A DNA stretch of 41,008 bases from Pirellulales bacterium (GCA_022842745.1 JALHPA010000001.1:1-41008); one strand, 5' to 3'; positions 26,148-33,412 are shown, counted from the first letter of the stretch. Program-made: numbers and translations. Notes: a model not told the origin generated them from the sequence alone.

Positions 26148-26568
26148 CCGTGTACTTCCTTGCGTAAGCGTGTCCGTACTCTCGCCTCTCCTCGCGGAGA
26201 GGCTGGCCTGTCCAATCGTCAGCCTGCGGGAGGGCAGTCCGATGGTCAGGGCGCTTGGCGTGTGCCAGGATGCTGTCACCCGCGGCAATCCAGCCCCGCG
26301 TCCCCTTGCCGGACGCGCCAAGCGCTAAACTCCGTTGTTATTCCGTTTGCGACGGCGCGCCGAAAGCTTGCCAGAACCGTCAGGCGGTTCCACCGCAGGC
26401 TCTCCTTCGGCCGTCGATTCGATTTTTCGGCATCCGCTGAGCTCATTTTTCGTTCAATTCCCCCTGCTGTGGCCAAATCGGCCTAATCCCGCCGCGGCTT
26501 GCAAGGGTTCGTCCTTGTATGCGTTTCCTGCTTTCCGCGCCGGACTCTCCGGCGGTGACGATCGTACC
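26148..26568 (-). other. Structured 421-bp leader between cpaB and cpaC
   Basis: No gene is supported here. Two inverted repeats stand out: GCCTCTCC/GGAGAGGC (26184-26203, 8-bp stem, 4-nt loop), 37 nt before the cpaC start, and GCGCTTGGCG (26251-26260) with CGCCAAGCGC (26316-26325), a perfect 10-bp long-range pair enclosing 55 GC-rich bases. The gap separates two genes that are usually tightly linked, so cpaC may have its own promoter or RNA control. Short ORFs across it lack coding character. Confidence 0.5.
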
Positions 26569-27675
26569 TTACAGGCGCGGCGAGTCGCCGCCATTGTCGG
26601 TGGGAGACAAGGGGTTTCCCGCGTCGGCGCTCGCAGGCAGCGTGGGTAGTGCGGGGCCAGCCGCAGGCACGCTCGGACCATTCGATCGCGACGCACCCGT
26701 ATCTTCCGACTCCCAGCGGCCGCCGGGACCAGGCTGCTTGACAAAGCGAACCTTGCGTAGAGCCGATCCTTCCATGATTTCCATCAAGAACTGCTCGGGG
26801 GGCGGCGGCAGGTCCACCATGGCCGCATGATCGGCGGGGTCCTTGGCCTCGGCTTTGGCGCCCGACAGCATGCTCAACAGTCCGCTACCCATCTTGGAGG
26901 CGCCGTTAGCCGCATCGCGGGCCTTCTCAAAGGCGTCGCGATCGAATTTTTCGGTTTGACCGAAGAGGTCTTGCGGCGAAGTGCCGTCGGTCGACTCAAC
27001 CTTGAGGTTGTCGTCCGGGCTGCGGAGCACGAGCTTCAGCTTGCCCAACTGCTCGGCGAGCGTCAGTTTTTCGGCCTGCTCGGGAGTCACCAGGAGCGAT
27101 ACCGTCTTGGCGGCGATGGATTCGCTTCCCTTGTCTTCGCTGGAGCGCCACTGGTCGTTGACCGCGAAGACCTTAATGTCTTGAAGGATGGTCATCGCGC
27201 CGGCCTGGTTGATCGTGTTGTTGAAATTGGCTTTCACGTACACGAGCACGTCCACCCGGTCTCCGGGCTGGATCAGATTACCCACGGCGCTGACCGAGTC
27301 GGCCGGAGCGGCGACGAGGCGGTATCCAGGGGGCACTTCGACGGTGGGGCGCCTGTCCTCTTCGCCCATCAACTTGGCCCTGACGATCGGTTCCCCTTCA
27401 AACATCGTGATCTTGGCCCGTTGGTTCTCGACCTCTTCGGGCTTGGTGAGAGCGCCCTTGGGGATTTTGTCCTTCGGCCACTGCTCCAGCTTAACTTTGT
27501 CAAGCTTGATTCGTTCCGTGCTGTTGATAGGTTTTAGCGCCACCAGGATGGGGGCAGTCTCGACGGCGGCCGGGGCCGGTTGCTTGTTGCGGTCGATGAC
27601 CTGGCTGATGCCGATCGACGCGACCAAGCCGCAACCCAAGGCCAAGAGCAACAGAATCAGGGATTTGGCACGCAT
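26569..27675 (-). CDS. cpaB: Flp pilus assembly protein CpaB/RcpC
   Basis: Periplasmic/outer-membrane accessory protein of the Tad secretin, 368 aa. It begins with a membrane anchor (SLILLLLALGCGLVASIGISQVI) followed by the SAF-like domain (APILVALKPINSTERIKLDKVKLEQWPKDKIPKGALTKPEEVENQRAKITMFEGEPIVRAKLM) and the RcpC domain (VPPGYRLVAAPADSVSAVGNLIQPGDRVDVLVYV ... TILQDIKVFAVND ... KTVSLLVTPEQAEKLTLAEQLGKLKLVLRSPDD). The last 100 residues are low-complexity (Pro/Gly/Ser), including a PPPPEQFLMEIMEGSALRKVRF island. It lies 100 bp after tadE, within the pilus gene run. Confidence 0.93.
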   Translation of the reverse strand: MRAKSLILLLLALGCGLVASIGISQVIDRNKQPAPAAVETAPILVALKPINSTERIKLDKVKLEQWPKDKIPKGALTKPEEVENQRAKITMFEGEPIVRAKLMGEEDRRPTVEVPPGYRLVAAPADSVSAVGNLIQPGDRVDVLVYVKANFNNTINQAGAMTILQDIKVFAVNDQWRSSEDKGSESIAAKTVSLLVTPEQAEKLTLAEQLGKLKLVLRSPDDNLKVESTDGTSPQDLFGQTEKFDRDAFEKARDAANGASKMGSGLLSMLSGAKAEAKDPADHAAMVDLPPPPEQFLMEIMEGSALRKVRFVKQPGPGGRWESEDTGASRSNGPSVPAAGPALPTLPASADAGNPLSPTDNGGDSPRL

Positions 27676-27775
27676 GCAAACGCCTCACTGGGTGGTATGC
27701 GCCGTCCGGTGGCGAACAAAAATCGCGCATCCGTACGCAACCATCGGTACTTGCCCCTCCGCTTCCGCCACTCGG

Positions 27776-28318
27776 TCACTGCACCGTTTCGCGGCGCATG
27801 ACGGACGAAGCGGTCAAAGTCTTACTCCCTAAAAACATTGGCGACGGAAGCCAGCTAACTTGACTAAAAGGAATCGAGACGGCGACAGTTACAGGTTGCC
27901 CATACCCTGCCGTTGACGGAGGATTGGGAGTTACCGTCACAGTCCCACCGGAGACGCTGGCCGAGGTCAGGTAGTTCGTGACCGCGGTCTGCACCGCGGC
28001 GGTCGTGGAACCGTCCAGCACGGCCTGGCGGGCGCCCTCCCGCGAGGCATTCGTAATGACTTGCTGAACCATCACCATCCTGCCGTATTCGATCATCCCG
28101 AATACGAGCAAGAAGAAGATCGGGGCCACGACGGCAAACTCGACCACAGCGGTCCCCCGTCGATTCTTTCGGCACATCCGGCAAGGTTTCTCCAGTTTCG
28201 GCCCGTCGCCGAACGGATTTGCGGTCGACAAAGCAGACTCAGGCCGCACGGCGGCGGCCTGGCTATGGTTCGATGCTTGCAGGAAGGAAGAGGTCGTGGT
28301 CATGGTTTTTTCGCTCAT
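27776..28318 (-). CDS. tadE: TadE-like minor pseudopilin
   Basis: 180 aa. The TadE motif RRGTAVVEFAVVAPIFFLLVFGMIEYGRMVMVQQVITNASREGARQAV gives the membrane helix (residues 57-77) and the conserved E near its start, followed by a periplasmic domain (VSGGTVTVTPNPP ... VTVAVSIPFSQVSWLPSPMFLGSKTLTASSVMRRE). The start at 28318 overlaps the cpaA stop in an ATGA arrangement, indicating translational coupling. This gives an unusual 50-residue hydrophilic N-terminal extension with a CRMC pair before the helix. A longer 451-aa frame (to 29131) exists but it runs over cpaA in another frame and is rejected. Confidence 0.88.
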   Translation of the reverse strand: MSEKTMTTTSSFLQASNHSQAAAVRPESALSTANPFGDGPKLEKPCRMCRKNRRGTAVVEFAVVAPIFFLLVFGMIEYGRMVMVQQVITNASREGARQAVLDGSTTAAVQTAVTNYLTSASVSGGTVTVTPNPPSTAGYGQPVTVAVSIPFSQVSWLPSPMFLGSKTLTASSVMRRETVQ

Positions 28319-28881
28319 AGCAGCATTCCCGCCCAGAAGAAGTAAACAATCGTGCCCATGGCAATTGGAATTCCATACGGCAACAGGAGCATCGTGCTTT
28401 TTCGCTCGGCCGCGATCGTAGCTAGCTCGGCCGGATTGCCGATCGTGGCCATTTCGTTGAGGATGTTGAAAAACTGGTTCTTGTGTTTTGACCAGCCCCG
28501 CTGGAACAGGACCATGCAGGCGGCGATCACGCCACCGAAAATCGCCGACACGCAAAAGGCATAGAAAGTGACTCCGCTGCCGACCCACGCGCCAACCCCG
28601 GCCAGCAATTTCACGTCCCCCGCCCCCATGCCGCCAATGGCATAGGCCGGCAGCAACAGCCCCAGGCCGACCAGCGTGCCTACCAGGCTGAATCCCAGTC
28701 CTTCCCACCCGGCGGCATACAAGTTGAAGCCCCAGCCGCTCAAAATCATCGGAAACGTAATCCAATTGGGAACCTTCAGCAGCTTGCCGTCGATTACGGC
28801 GGCTACCACCAAAGTGACGGTTACAAACCAGACGTGCCAGTTGCGCAGCACGGCGTTGGCTAAGGTTTGCAGATCGATCAT
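28315..28881 (-). CDS. cpaA: Prepilin peptidase CpaA/TadV (A24 family)
   Basis: Membrane aspartyl protease that cleaves Flp and TadE/F prepilins, about 188 aa, the short form without a methylase domain. Catalytic aspartates: Asp31 in AAVIDGKLLKVPNW and Asp89 in GGMGAGDVKLLAG (the GxGD motif). About six membrane segments are evident (WHVWFVTVTLVVAAVI, LVGTLVGLGLLLPAYAI, FYAFCVSAIFGGVIAACMVLF, YGIPIAMGTIVYFFWAGMLL). I use the ATG at 28881 (MIDLQTLANAV); upstream in-frame sequence to 28941 is not family-like. It overlaps tadE by 4 bp. Confidence 0.93.
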   Translation of the reverse strand: MIDLQTLANAVLRNWHVWFVTVTLVVAAVIDGKLLKVPNWITFPMILSGWGFNLYAAGWEGLGFSLVGTLVGLGLLLPAYAIGGMGAGDVKLLAGVGAWVGSGVTFYAFCVSAIFGGVIAACMVLFQRGWSKHKNQFFNILNEMATIGNPAELATIAAERKSTMLLLPYGIPIAMGTIVYFFWAGMLL

Positions 28882-29073
28882 GTGCTCGAATTTCCTGTGT
28901 GCGGTTTCGTTGGGTTTCTGGATGGAGTGCGAGCGCCTCACAACGGCGAACGATCTCGGCCGGCTTTCGCTCGATCGTGCAGCGTTCTAAGGCGATGCCT
29001 GGGGTCGGAGGGACGCGGTTGGGATAACGGGGCGCATGGGCGCTGAGGCGATGTGCTCTCCGCGATATCTCTA

Positions 29074-29181
29074 TTAGCCCCGCGGCGCTACGAGCGCCGA
29101 CCAAAACGTGGCGAGCATGGCTAGAAAGCATAGGCCCATCTGCCAGGCGGCGATCACGGTTTCGGTGGGAATCTGGTACAT
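29074..29181 (-). CDS. Possible small single-pass membrane peptide in the pilus locus
   Basis: A 35-codon frame from ATG at 29181 encodes MYQIPTETVIAAWQMGLC followed by a hydrophobic run (FLAMLATFWSALVA) and ends PRG. The single amphipathic/hydrophobic helix, its placement between flp and cpaA on the pilus strand, and an AGAGATC stretch before the ATG favour a real product; short length means chance cannot be excluded. No family is recognised. Confidence 0.4.
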   Translation of the reverse strand: MYQIPTETVIAAWQMGLCFLAMLATFWSALVAPRG

Positions 29182-29296
29182 GATCTCTGGGTTCGCGGAA
29201 CGCGGCGCACCGCCGTCGTTGTCAAAGCTAGCTCAAATTTTCAGCCCAGGAGTCCTCAAAGAGTCGACCGGGCTTTCCTTTGCGGCGCAATGGAAA

Positions 29297-29333
29297 GCGG
29301 GTCGCGCCGGCCCAACGATCCGACGCGACCCGC
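29297..29333 (-). terminator. Stem-loop after flp, attenuator or partial terminator
   Basis: Perfect 10-bp inverted repeat GCGGGTCGCG / CGCGACCCGC (29297-29306 with 29324-29333; 17-nt loop), starting 19 nt after the flp stop at 29353. On the minus strand it is followed by TTTCC, a short U-rich stretch. It would let flp be made in excess over the downstream assembly genes. Confidence 0.6.
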
Positions 29334-29352
29334 CACAGCACACCACCAGGTA

Positions 29353-29532
29353 CTAGCTTCCGCCGATCGAGTTGGCGACGTTCTGGAACGTGGTGTTGGC
29401 GTTGGTGCCGATGGCGTTAATCGCCGTCAAGCACACGATGACAATGAGGGCCAACATGACGGCGTATTCAACTGCCGTTGGGCCATCTTCGGACGCCAAG
29501 AAACGACGCACTTGCAGAGCAAAATTCTTCAT
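29353..29532 (-). CDS. flp: Flp family type IVb pilin
   Basis: Major Tad pilus subunit, 59 aa, a normal Flp size. The leader MKNFALQVRRFLASEDG is cut after Gly17 by the prepilin peptidase; the mature N-terminus PTAVEYAVMLALIVIVCLTAINAIG carries Glu5-Tyr6, the Flp hallmark, within the hydrophobic polymerisation helix. The C-terminus is short (NANTTFQNVANSIGGS). The ATG at 29532 is preceded by GGGAGATTTCC. It is the first gene of the locus, after a leader of about 545 nt with a riboswitch, and is followed by a stem-loop. Confidence 0.95.
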   Translation of the reverse strand: MKNFALQVRRFLASEDGPTAVEYAVMLALIVIVCLTAINAIGTNANTTFQNVANSIGGS

Positions 29533-29834
29533 AGGAAATCTCCCTCCACGGCACATTCCCCGCGGCCCACGCGGCTCGCGACAAAAGCGCCGATGTAACA
29601 AGACCAGTTAGAGCGTGGCACGGCACAACGACAACCCATGGGGGTCGCCGGCGGCCTGCATGGCGCCGTGCGTAGCTCAGGTTCGGTAATGACGTGGAGC
29701 ACTTCCCTCGTGCCGCCTGGAAAGCCTAGGGCGCTCTCCAGTGCGGATCGCTGACCAACCCCAAGGAAATGCGGTTGAAAACGATCCACGGCGAATTGTT
29801 TGCCGCCACCGCCGGTAAGCGGGGAACGGCTCAC

Positions 29835-29940
29835 CATCCTTTCGGCAACCCGGCTGCCGGCGAATCGCCCTTGAAGGCAAGACGACGGTCCTAGGCTTTG
29901 CGCCCCGGCCGAAATCGGCCGGTTAGCCCTTTCGAGGATG
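29835..29940 (-). ncRNA. Class-I cyclic-di-GMP (GEMM) riboswitch, probable
   Basis: Read on the minus strand, about 106 nt. P1 is CATCCT (29940-29935) with AGGATG (29840-29835), a perfect 6-bp helix. Then comes the core AGGGCTAACC (29930-29921; class consensus AGGGCAAACC), the P2 hairpin CCGGCCG/CGGCCGG with loop ATTT, GGCGCAAAGCC (consensus GACGCAAAGCC), a third arm UCGUCUU/AGGGCGA (29885-29879 with 29871-29865), and GGCAGCCGGGTTGCCG (29858-29843; the Vibrio Vc2 RNA has GGTAGCGGGGTTACCG, a paired A-U to G-C-type change). Positions that I align with the ligand contacts G20, A47 and C92 of Vc2 are kept, favouring c-di-GMP. The P2 loop is not GNRA. It lies about 300 nt before flp. Confidence 0.85.
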
Positions 29941-30084
29941 AAGCGGCCCAACAGGCCCTTCTTGCGACCGTTCGCACCACTGGCAAAAAGGAAAAGGCGC
30001 CAGCCGGCTCGCGATCGCTTTACCACGGCCCGAAAGCCGTGTTCGCAACCAGCGTCGTGTAACCGATGCCGCTTGCGTACTGAA

Positions 30085-30112
30085 AACCTAGGTCGATTCC
30101 GGGACGTGTCAA
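30085..30112 (-). promoter_or_regulatory. Sigma70-like promoter for the flp/Tad leader
   Basis: On the minus strand: TTGACA (30112-30107, perfect -35), a 16-bp spacer, then TAGGTT (30090-30085, four of six matches to TATAAT). Transcription would start near 30078 and give a leader of about 545 nt through the riboswitch to flp. A perfect CACGGC/GCCGTG hairpin (30024-30041) lies early in this leader. Confidence 0.55.
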
Positions 30113-30825
30113 ACGGGGAGGCGAGAAATTTTCGGAAACGCGGACGAATTTGCTCAAGAACGGCTCAAGTTGATAAGCAGACGGCACTTAAGAAAGTGGC
30201 GGATTTAGCAGGGTTTGTCGGTGTGACCTAAAACCACGCGTCCTGTGAAACGTCGCCTCTTCTAAAACCCGCGAGATCCGCCAAACTTGTCCCGCAGTTC
30301 GTCGGCAACTACAGTGGCCTTCGACCCCCGTCTTGATCTGCCAACAGGTTTTGAACTCCATGCTTCGAATCGAGAGATTTTGGCCGCGGTGATCTGCCTG
30401 GCAACCGTCACCACCCAAACCCAAGACATTGAGCAGGCGATCGAACCGGACGAATTGGACGAAAGGGGGTGCTCAACGACGACGATCCGCGGGTCCAGCT
30501 CCAAATCGTGCGGGTGACTCCTTTGGCGCGATTGACAACCTGCGATTCGTGCCCATACCGGAGCCAGGCGGTTTGCAACGGATCGCCGCCGAGGCAGTGC
30601 TTCTGGGCGCCGCGTTTCGACCGGGAAATCGAGCCGGAATTGGAAACGGACAGGAAGCCGCGCCAACCGCGCGGCCATAGCGGCGGTCGTGGTTTTGGGC
30701 TAAATTCGGGCAGTCGCGGTTGCTAGAACAGGTCGGATGCCGCGATGCGTGATCGGATTCCGCGTCGTCGAATTTGACGCCCCGCATCGCACTAATATCT
30801 CGCTGCCATCGATCGGAACCCGCAC
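30113..30825. other. Gene-free stretch between the pilus promoter and the transhydrogenase gene
   Basis: Several short frames on both strands cross this 713-bp stretch (for example 30262-30678 minus and 30469-30726 plus), but none has a recognisable domain, a good ribosome site or normal composition, being rich in Arg/Ser/Pro as expected of shadow frames. I see no RNA gene. It probably holds the divergent upstream regions of the pilus locus and pntA, and perhaps a decayed gene. Confidence 0.45.
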
Positions 30826-31980
30826 ATGTTGATTTCGGTATTGAAGGAGACCTTCCCCGGCGAGCGGCGAGTGGCCACTGTTCCGTCGGTCGTTCCCGCG
30901 CTCGCCAAAGGTGGGAACGAAATCTGGGTCGAGAGCGGCGCCGGCGCCGACGCCGGATTCGTCGATGCCCAATACGTCGAGAAAGGGGCGAAAATCGTCG
31001 CTGACCGCCGGGACCTGTTCGGCGCGGATTGCTTGCTCCAGGTACGCACGCTGGGGACCAATCTCGAAGCCGGCCAGGCCGATCTACCGCTGCTACGCCC
31101 GGGGCAAATCGTCATCGGTCTGGCCGATCCGTTGTCGCAACCGCAGGCGGCGCAACAAATCGCGGGCCGCAGTGCCACGTTGTTCGCATTAGAGCTTATG
31201 CCGCGAATCACCCGCGCCCAAAGCATGGACGTGTTGTCCAGTATGGCCACGATTGCCGGTTACCGAGCCGTATTGCTGGCGGCCACAACGCTTCCCAAAA
31301 TGTTTCCGCTGTTGACGACCGCGGCCGGCACGCTGTCGCCGGCCAAGGTGTTTGTTGTCGGCGTTGGCGTCGCCGGGTTGCAGGCGATCGCAACGGCGCG
31401 GCGGCTGGGAGCGGTCGTTTCCGCCTACGACGTCCGTGCGGCAGTCAAGGAACAGGTGCAAAGCGTCGGCGGAAAGTTCATCGAAATGCCCCTCGAGGCC
31501 AACGCGGAAGGGCAAGGGGGTTATGCTCGCGCGATGGATGAAGAGTTTTACCGCAAGCAGAGGGAGTTGATGACGCGGGTGGTGGCTGAGCACGACGTGG
31601 TGATTACCACCGCAGCGGTCCCGGGCAAAAAGGCGCCGATCCTGGTCACCTCCGAGATGGTGCGCGGAATGCAACCCGGGTCGGTGGTGGTCGATTTAGC
31701 GGCGGAGCGGGGAGGCAACTGCGAGTTAACCCAGCCGGGAAAAACCGTCGTGGAAAACGGTGTGTCGATCTTGGGGCCCACCAATATGCCCTCCGATGTG
31801 CCGAATCATGCCAGTCAGATGTATGCCAAGAACGTGGCCACGTTCCTGAGTCACCTGGTCAAGGAGGGTAAGCTGCAATTGGACGTCGCCGACGAGATCA
31901 CGCGAGAGACTTTGATCACACGGGACGGCAAGGTGGTTCATCCGAAGGTAGCCGAGCTTTTGGCGGGGGGACGGGCCTAG
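30826..31980 (+). CDS. pntAA: NAD(P) transhydrogenase subunit alpha, soluble NAD-binding part
   Basis: 384 aa, the size of the separate alpha-1 subunit (dI domain) of proton-translocating NAD(P)+ transhydrogenase. The N-terminal alanine-dehydrogenase-like half reads ISVLKETFPGERRVATVPSVVPALAKGGNEIWVESGAGADAGF; the catalytic-loop region is RITRAQSMDVLSSMATIAGYRAVLLAA; the NAD-binding Rossmann half has VVGVGVAGLQAIATARRLGAVVSAYDVR, then HDVVITTAAVPGKKAPILVTSEMV and GSVVVDLAAERGGNCE. It needs PntAB and PntB to pump protons, yet the next gene is an unrelated membrane protein. The ATG at 30826 has no strong ribosome site. Confidence 0.93.
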   Translation: MLISVLKETFPGERRVATVPSVVPALAKGGNEIWVESGAGADAGFVDAQYVEKGAKIVADRRDLFGADCLLQVRTLGTNLEAGQADLPLLRPGQIVIGLADPLSQPQAAQQIAGRSATLFALELMPRITRAQSMDVLSSMATIAGYRAVLLAATTLPKMFPLLTTAAGTLSPAKVFVVGVGVAGLQAIATARRLGAVVSAYDVRAAVKEQVQSVGGKFIEMPLEANAEGQGGYARAMDEEFYRKQRELMTRVVAEHDVVITTAAVPGKKAPILVTSEMVRGMQPGSVVVDLAAERGGNCELTQPGKTVVENGVSILGPTNMPSDVPNHASQMYAKNVATFLSHLVKEGKLQLDVADEITRETLITRDGKVVHPKVAELLAGGRA

Positions 31981-32063
31981 AAAAGCCCTTCGCGCGTTGG
32001 CGTGGTTCGCTGCGCTGCCGATCGTCGCGGGCCCAAGTAGAAACTGGCATAAGGGGCGCCGCG

Positions 32064-32348
32064 ATGCGGTTCAGCCTGAAAGCGATGTTTGTCGCGGTCG
32101 CCGCAATTGCGGTCGTGTGCGGCGTCTGCCGACGGGAACCCTTGGTCGTCGAGCTGGCCCTCATCGGGACGCTTTTGTGGGCCACCTGCGCCTTACTGGT
32201 CGCGGCCGCCCAGCGCCTGGACGAGCGCGGGCATCTTCTTTTGCGAATACTGTCGCTGATTGTGGCGAACGGACTGTTCTTGATCGGGGTGGGATTCTGG
32301 ACGCTGGTGACGTTCGGGGCGGTGAACCTGCTGGTCTCCAGTTTCTAG
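32064..32348 (+). CDS. Small membrane protein, hypothetical
   Basis: 94 aa with three predicted membrane segments: SLKAMFVAVAAIAVVCGVC (4-22), LVVELALIGTLLWATCALLVAA (27-48) and ILSLIVANGLFLIGVGFWTLVTFGAVNLLV (62-91). The start MRFSLKAMFVAVAAIA resembles many short planctomycete membrane proteins. It is not the transhydrogenase subunit PntAB: it lacks that subunit's sequence and sits 83 bp after pntAA with no coupling. Function unknown. Confidence 0.65.
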   Translation: MRFSLKAMFVAVAAIAVVCGVCRREPLVVELALIGTLLWATCALLVAAAQRLDERGHLLLRILSLIVANGLFLIGVGFWTLVTFGAVNLLVSSF

Positions 32349-32371
32349 CTCAAGTTTTCCCGCAGCCAGCC

Positions 32372-33412
32372 ATGAAGCGAATTCTGGTGTACGAATTCAC
32401 GCTGGCCGGTTTGCCCTGGAACCAGGAAAACCCGTATGACGATCTGCGGGCTGAGGGCAATGCGATGGTGCGAGCCCTTGCCGAGGACATTGGTCGGATC
32501 CACGGGCATACGACTCTGGTCCTTGCCGCCGCGACCGGTGGGGTCGACGGAATTCCTCGTTGCGAAGTCCGCCAGGTCCGATCGCCGCGCAACGAGCGGG
32601 AGATGCTCTGTGAAGCTGCCGCAGCGGCCGACGGGACGGTCCTGATCGCTCCTGAGACTGACGGTATTCTCGCCGAGCGTGCCCGCTGGGTCGAATCGGC
32701 GGGGGGGCGACTGTTGTCTCCGTCGTCGATTTTTATTGAGGCAGCGGCCAACAAGCAACGGCTCGCGCAACGGCTTCGAGAGTCCGGAATTCCGACAACG
32801 CGAGGATTGGCATGGACTCAAGGTCAGCCGTTCCCTCAAGAGCTGCCGTATCCCTGGGTCGTCAAGCCGATCCAAGGAGCAGGCGCCATGGATAGCTGGC
32901 GCTGCGACGATTGGAGGCAAGCCGAGCGAATGCAATCCCGCTGGCCGTCGCCCGCTAGAATTGAAACGGTCGTGCCGGGGACGGCGGTGAGCGTGGCGTT
33001 CCTCTGTGGTCCCTCTGGATGCCAGCCGCTTCGTCCATGCGGCCAGCGGATCGAGATGGGGTCGCAGGTGCGCTACCTAGGGGGGTGGACGCCATTGCAG
33101 AACAATCTATGTGAGAGAGCGGTTTTCTGGGGAGCGCAAGCCATTGCCCAGTTGCCCGCGCCGAGGGGTTATTTGGGAGTCGATTTGGTCTTGGGAGAAG
33201 AAGCCGACGGCGGCCGGGACGCGGTGATTGAGATCAATTCCAGGTTGACGACCTCGTATATCGGCTTGCGACAACGAGCCCGCGGCAACATCGCGGAGTG
33301 GATGTTGAGAGTTCTGGAGGGGGAGCGATGCGATATCGACTTTGAGCCGGAACCGATAGAATTCTTTCCGGACGGAACGGTAAACCAAAATTTGAACCGA
33401 TCAACTCCATGA
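32372..33412 (+). CDS. ATP-grasp protein, MfnD-like, of the H4MPT-linked C1 pathway
   Basis: 346 aa. It begins MKRILVYEFTLAGLPW and shows ATP-grasp elements: NKQRLAQRLRESGIPTTRG, YPWVVKPIQGAGAMDSW (ATP-binding lysine), VVPGTAVSVAFLCG and the metal-binding DAVIEINSRLTTSYIGLRQ. Relatives occur beside tetrahydromethanopterin and methanofuran biosynthesis genes; the closest characterised type is tyramine-glutamate ligase MfnD. Assignment rests on this likeness and on the next gene, which overlaps by 4 bp (ATGA). The start at 32372 is chosen because the upstream open frame (to 31997) covers another gene. Confidence 0.8.
   Translation: MKRILVYEFTLAGLPWNQENPYDDLRAEGNAMVRALAEDIGRIHGHTTLVLAAATGGVDGIPRCEVRQVRSPRNEREMLCEAAAAADGTVLIAPETDGILAERARWVESAGGRLLSPSSIFIEAAANKQRLAQRLRESGIPTTRGLAWTQGQPFPQELPYPWVVKPIQGAGAMDSWRCDDWRQAERMQSRWPSPARIETVVPGTAVSVAFLCGPSGCQPLRPCGQRIEMGSQVRYLGGWTPLQNNLCERAVFWGAQAIAQLPAPRGYLGVDLVLGEEADGGRDAVIEINSRLTTSYIGLRQRARGNIAEWMLRVLEGERCDIDFEPEPIEFFPDGTVNQNLNRSTP

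Noticed and set aside
27776..29131. A 451-aa frame that includes tadE and extends upstream across cpaA
   Set aside because: The upstream 270 codons overlap the well-supported prepilin peptidase in another frame and are rich in Arg/His with no domain; tadE starts at 28318 in an ATGA overlap.
29529..30026. A 165-aa minus-strand frame covering the flp leader
   Set aside because: It runs through the riboswitch helices and has shadow-like composition; the RNA explanation fits better.
30001..30060. A second tandem GEMM aptamer near the leader start
   Set aside because: Only an isolated CACGGC/GCCGTG hairpin is present; the AGGGC.AACC and GCAAAGCC core elements are missing on both strands.
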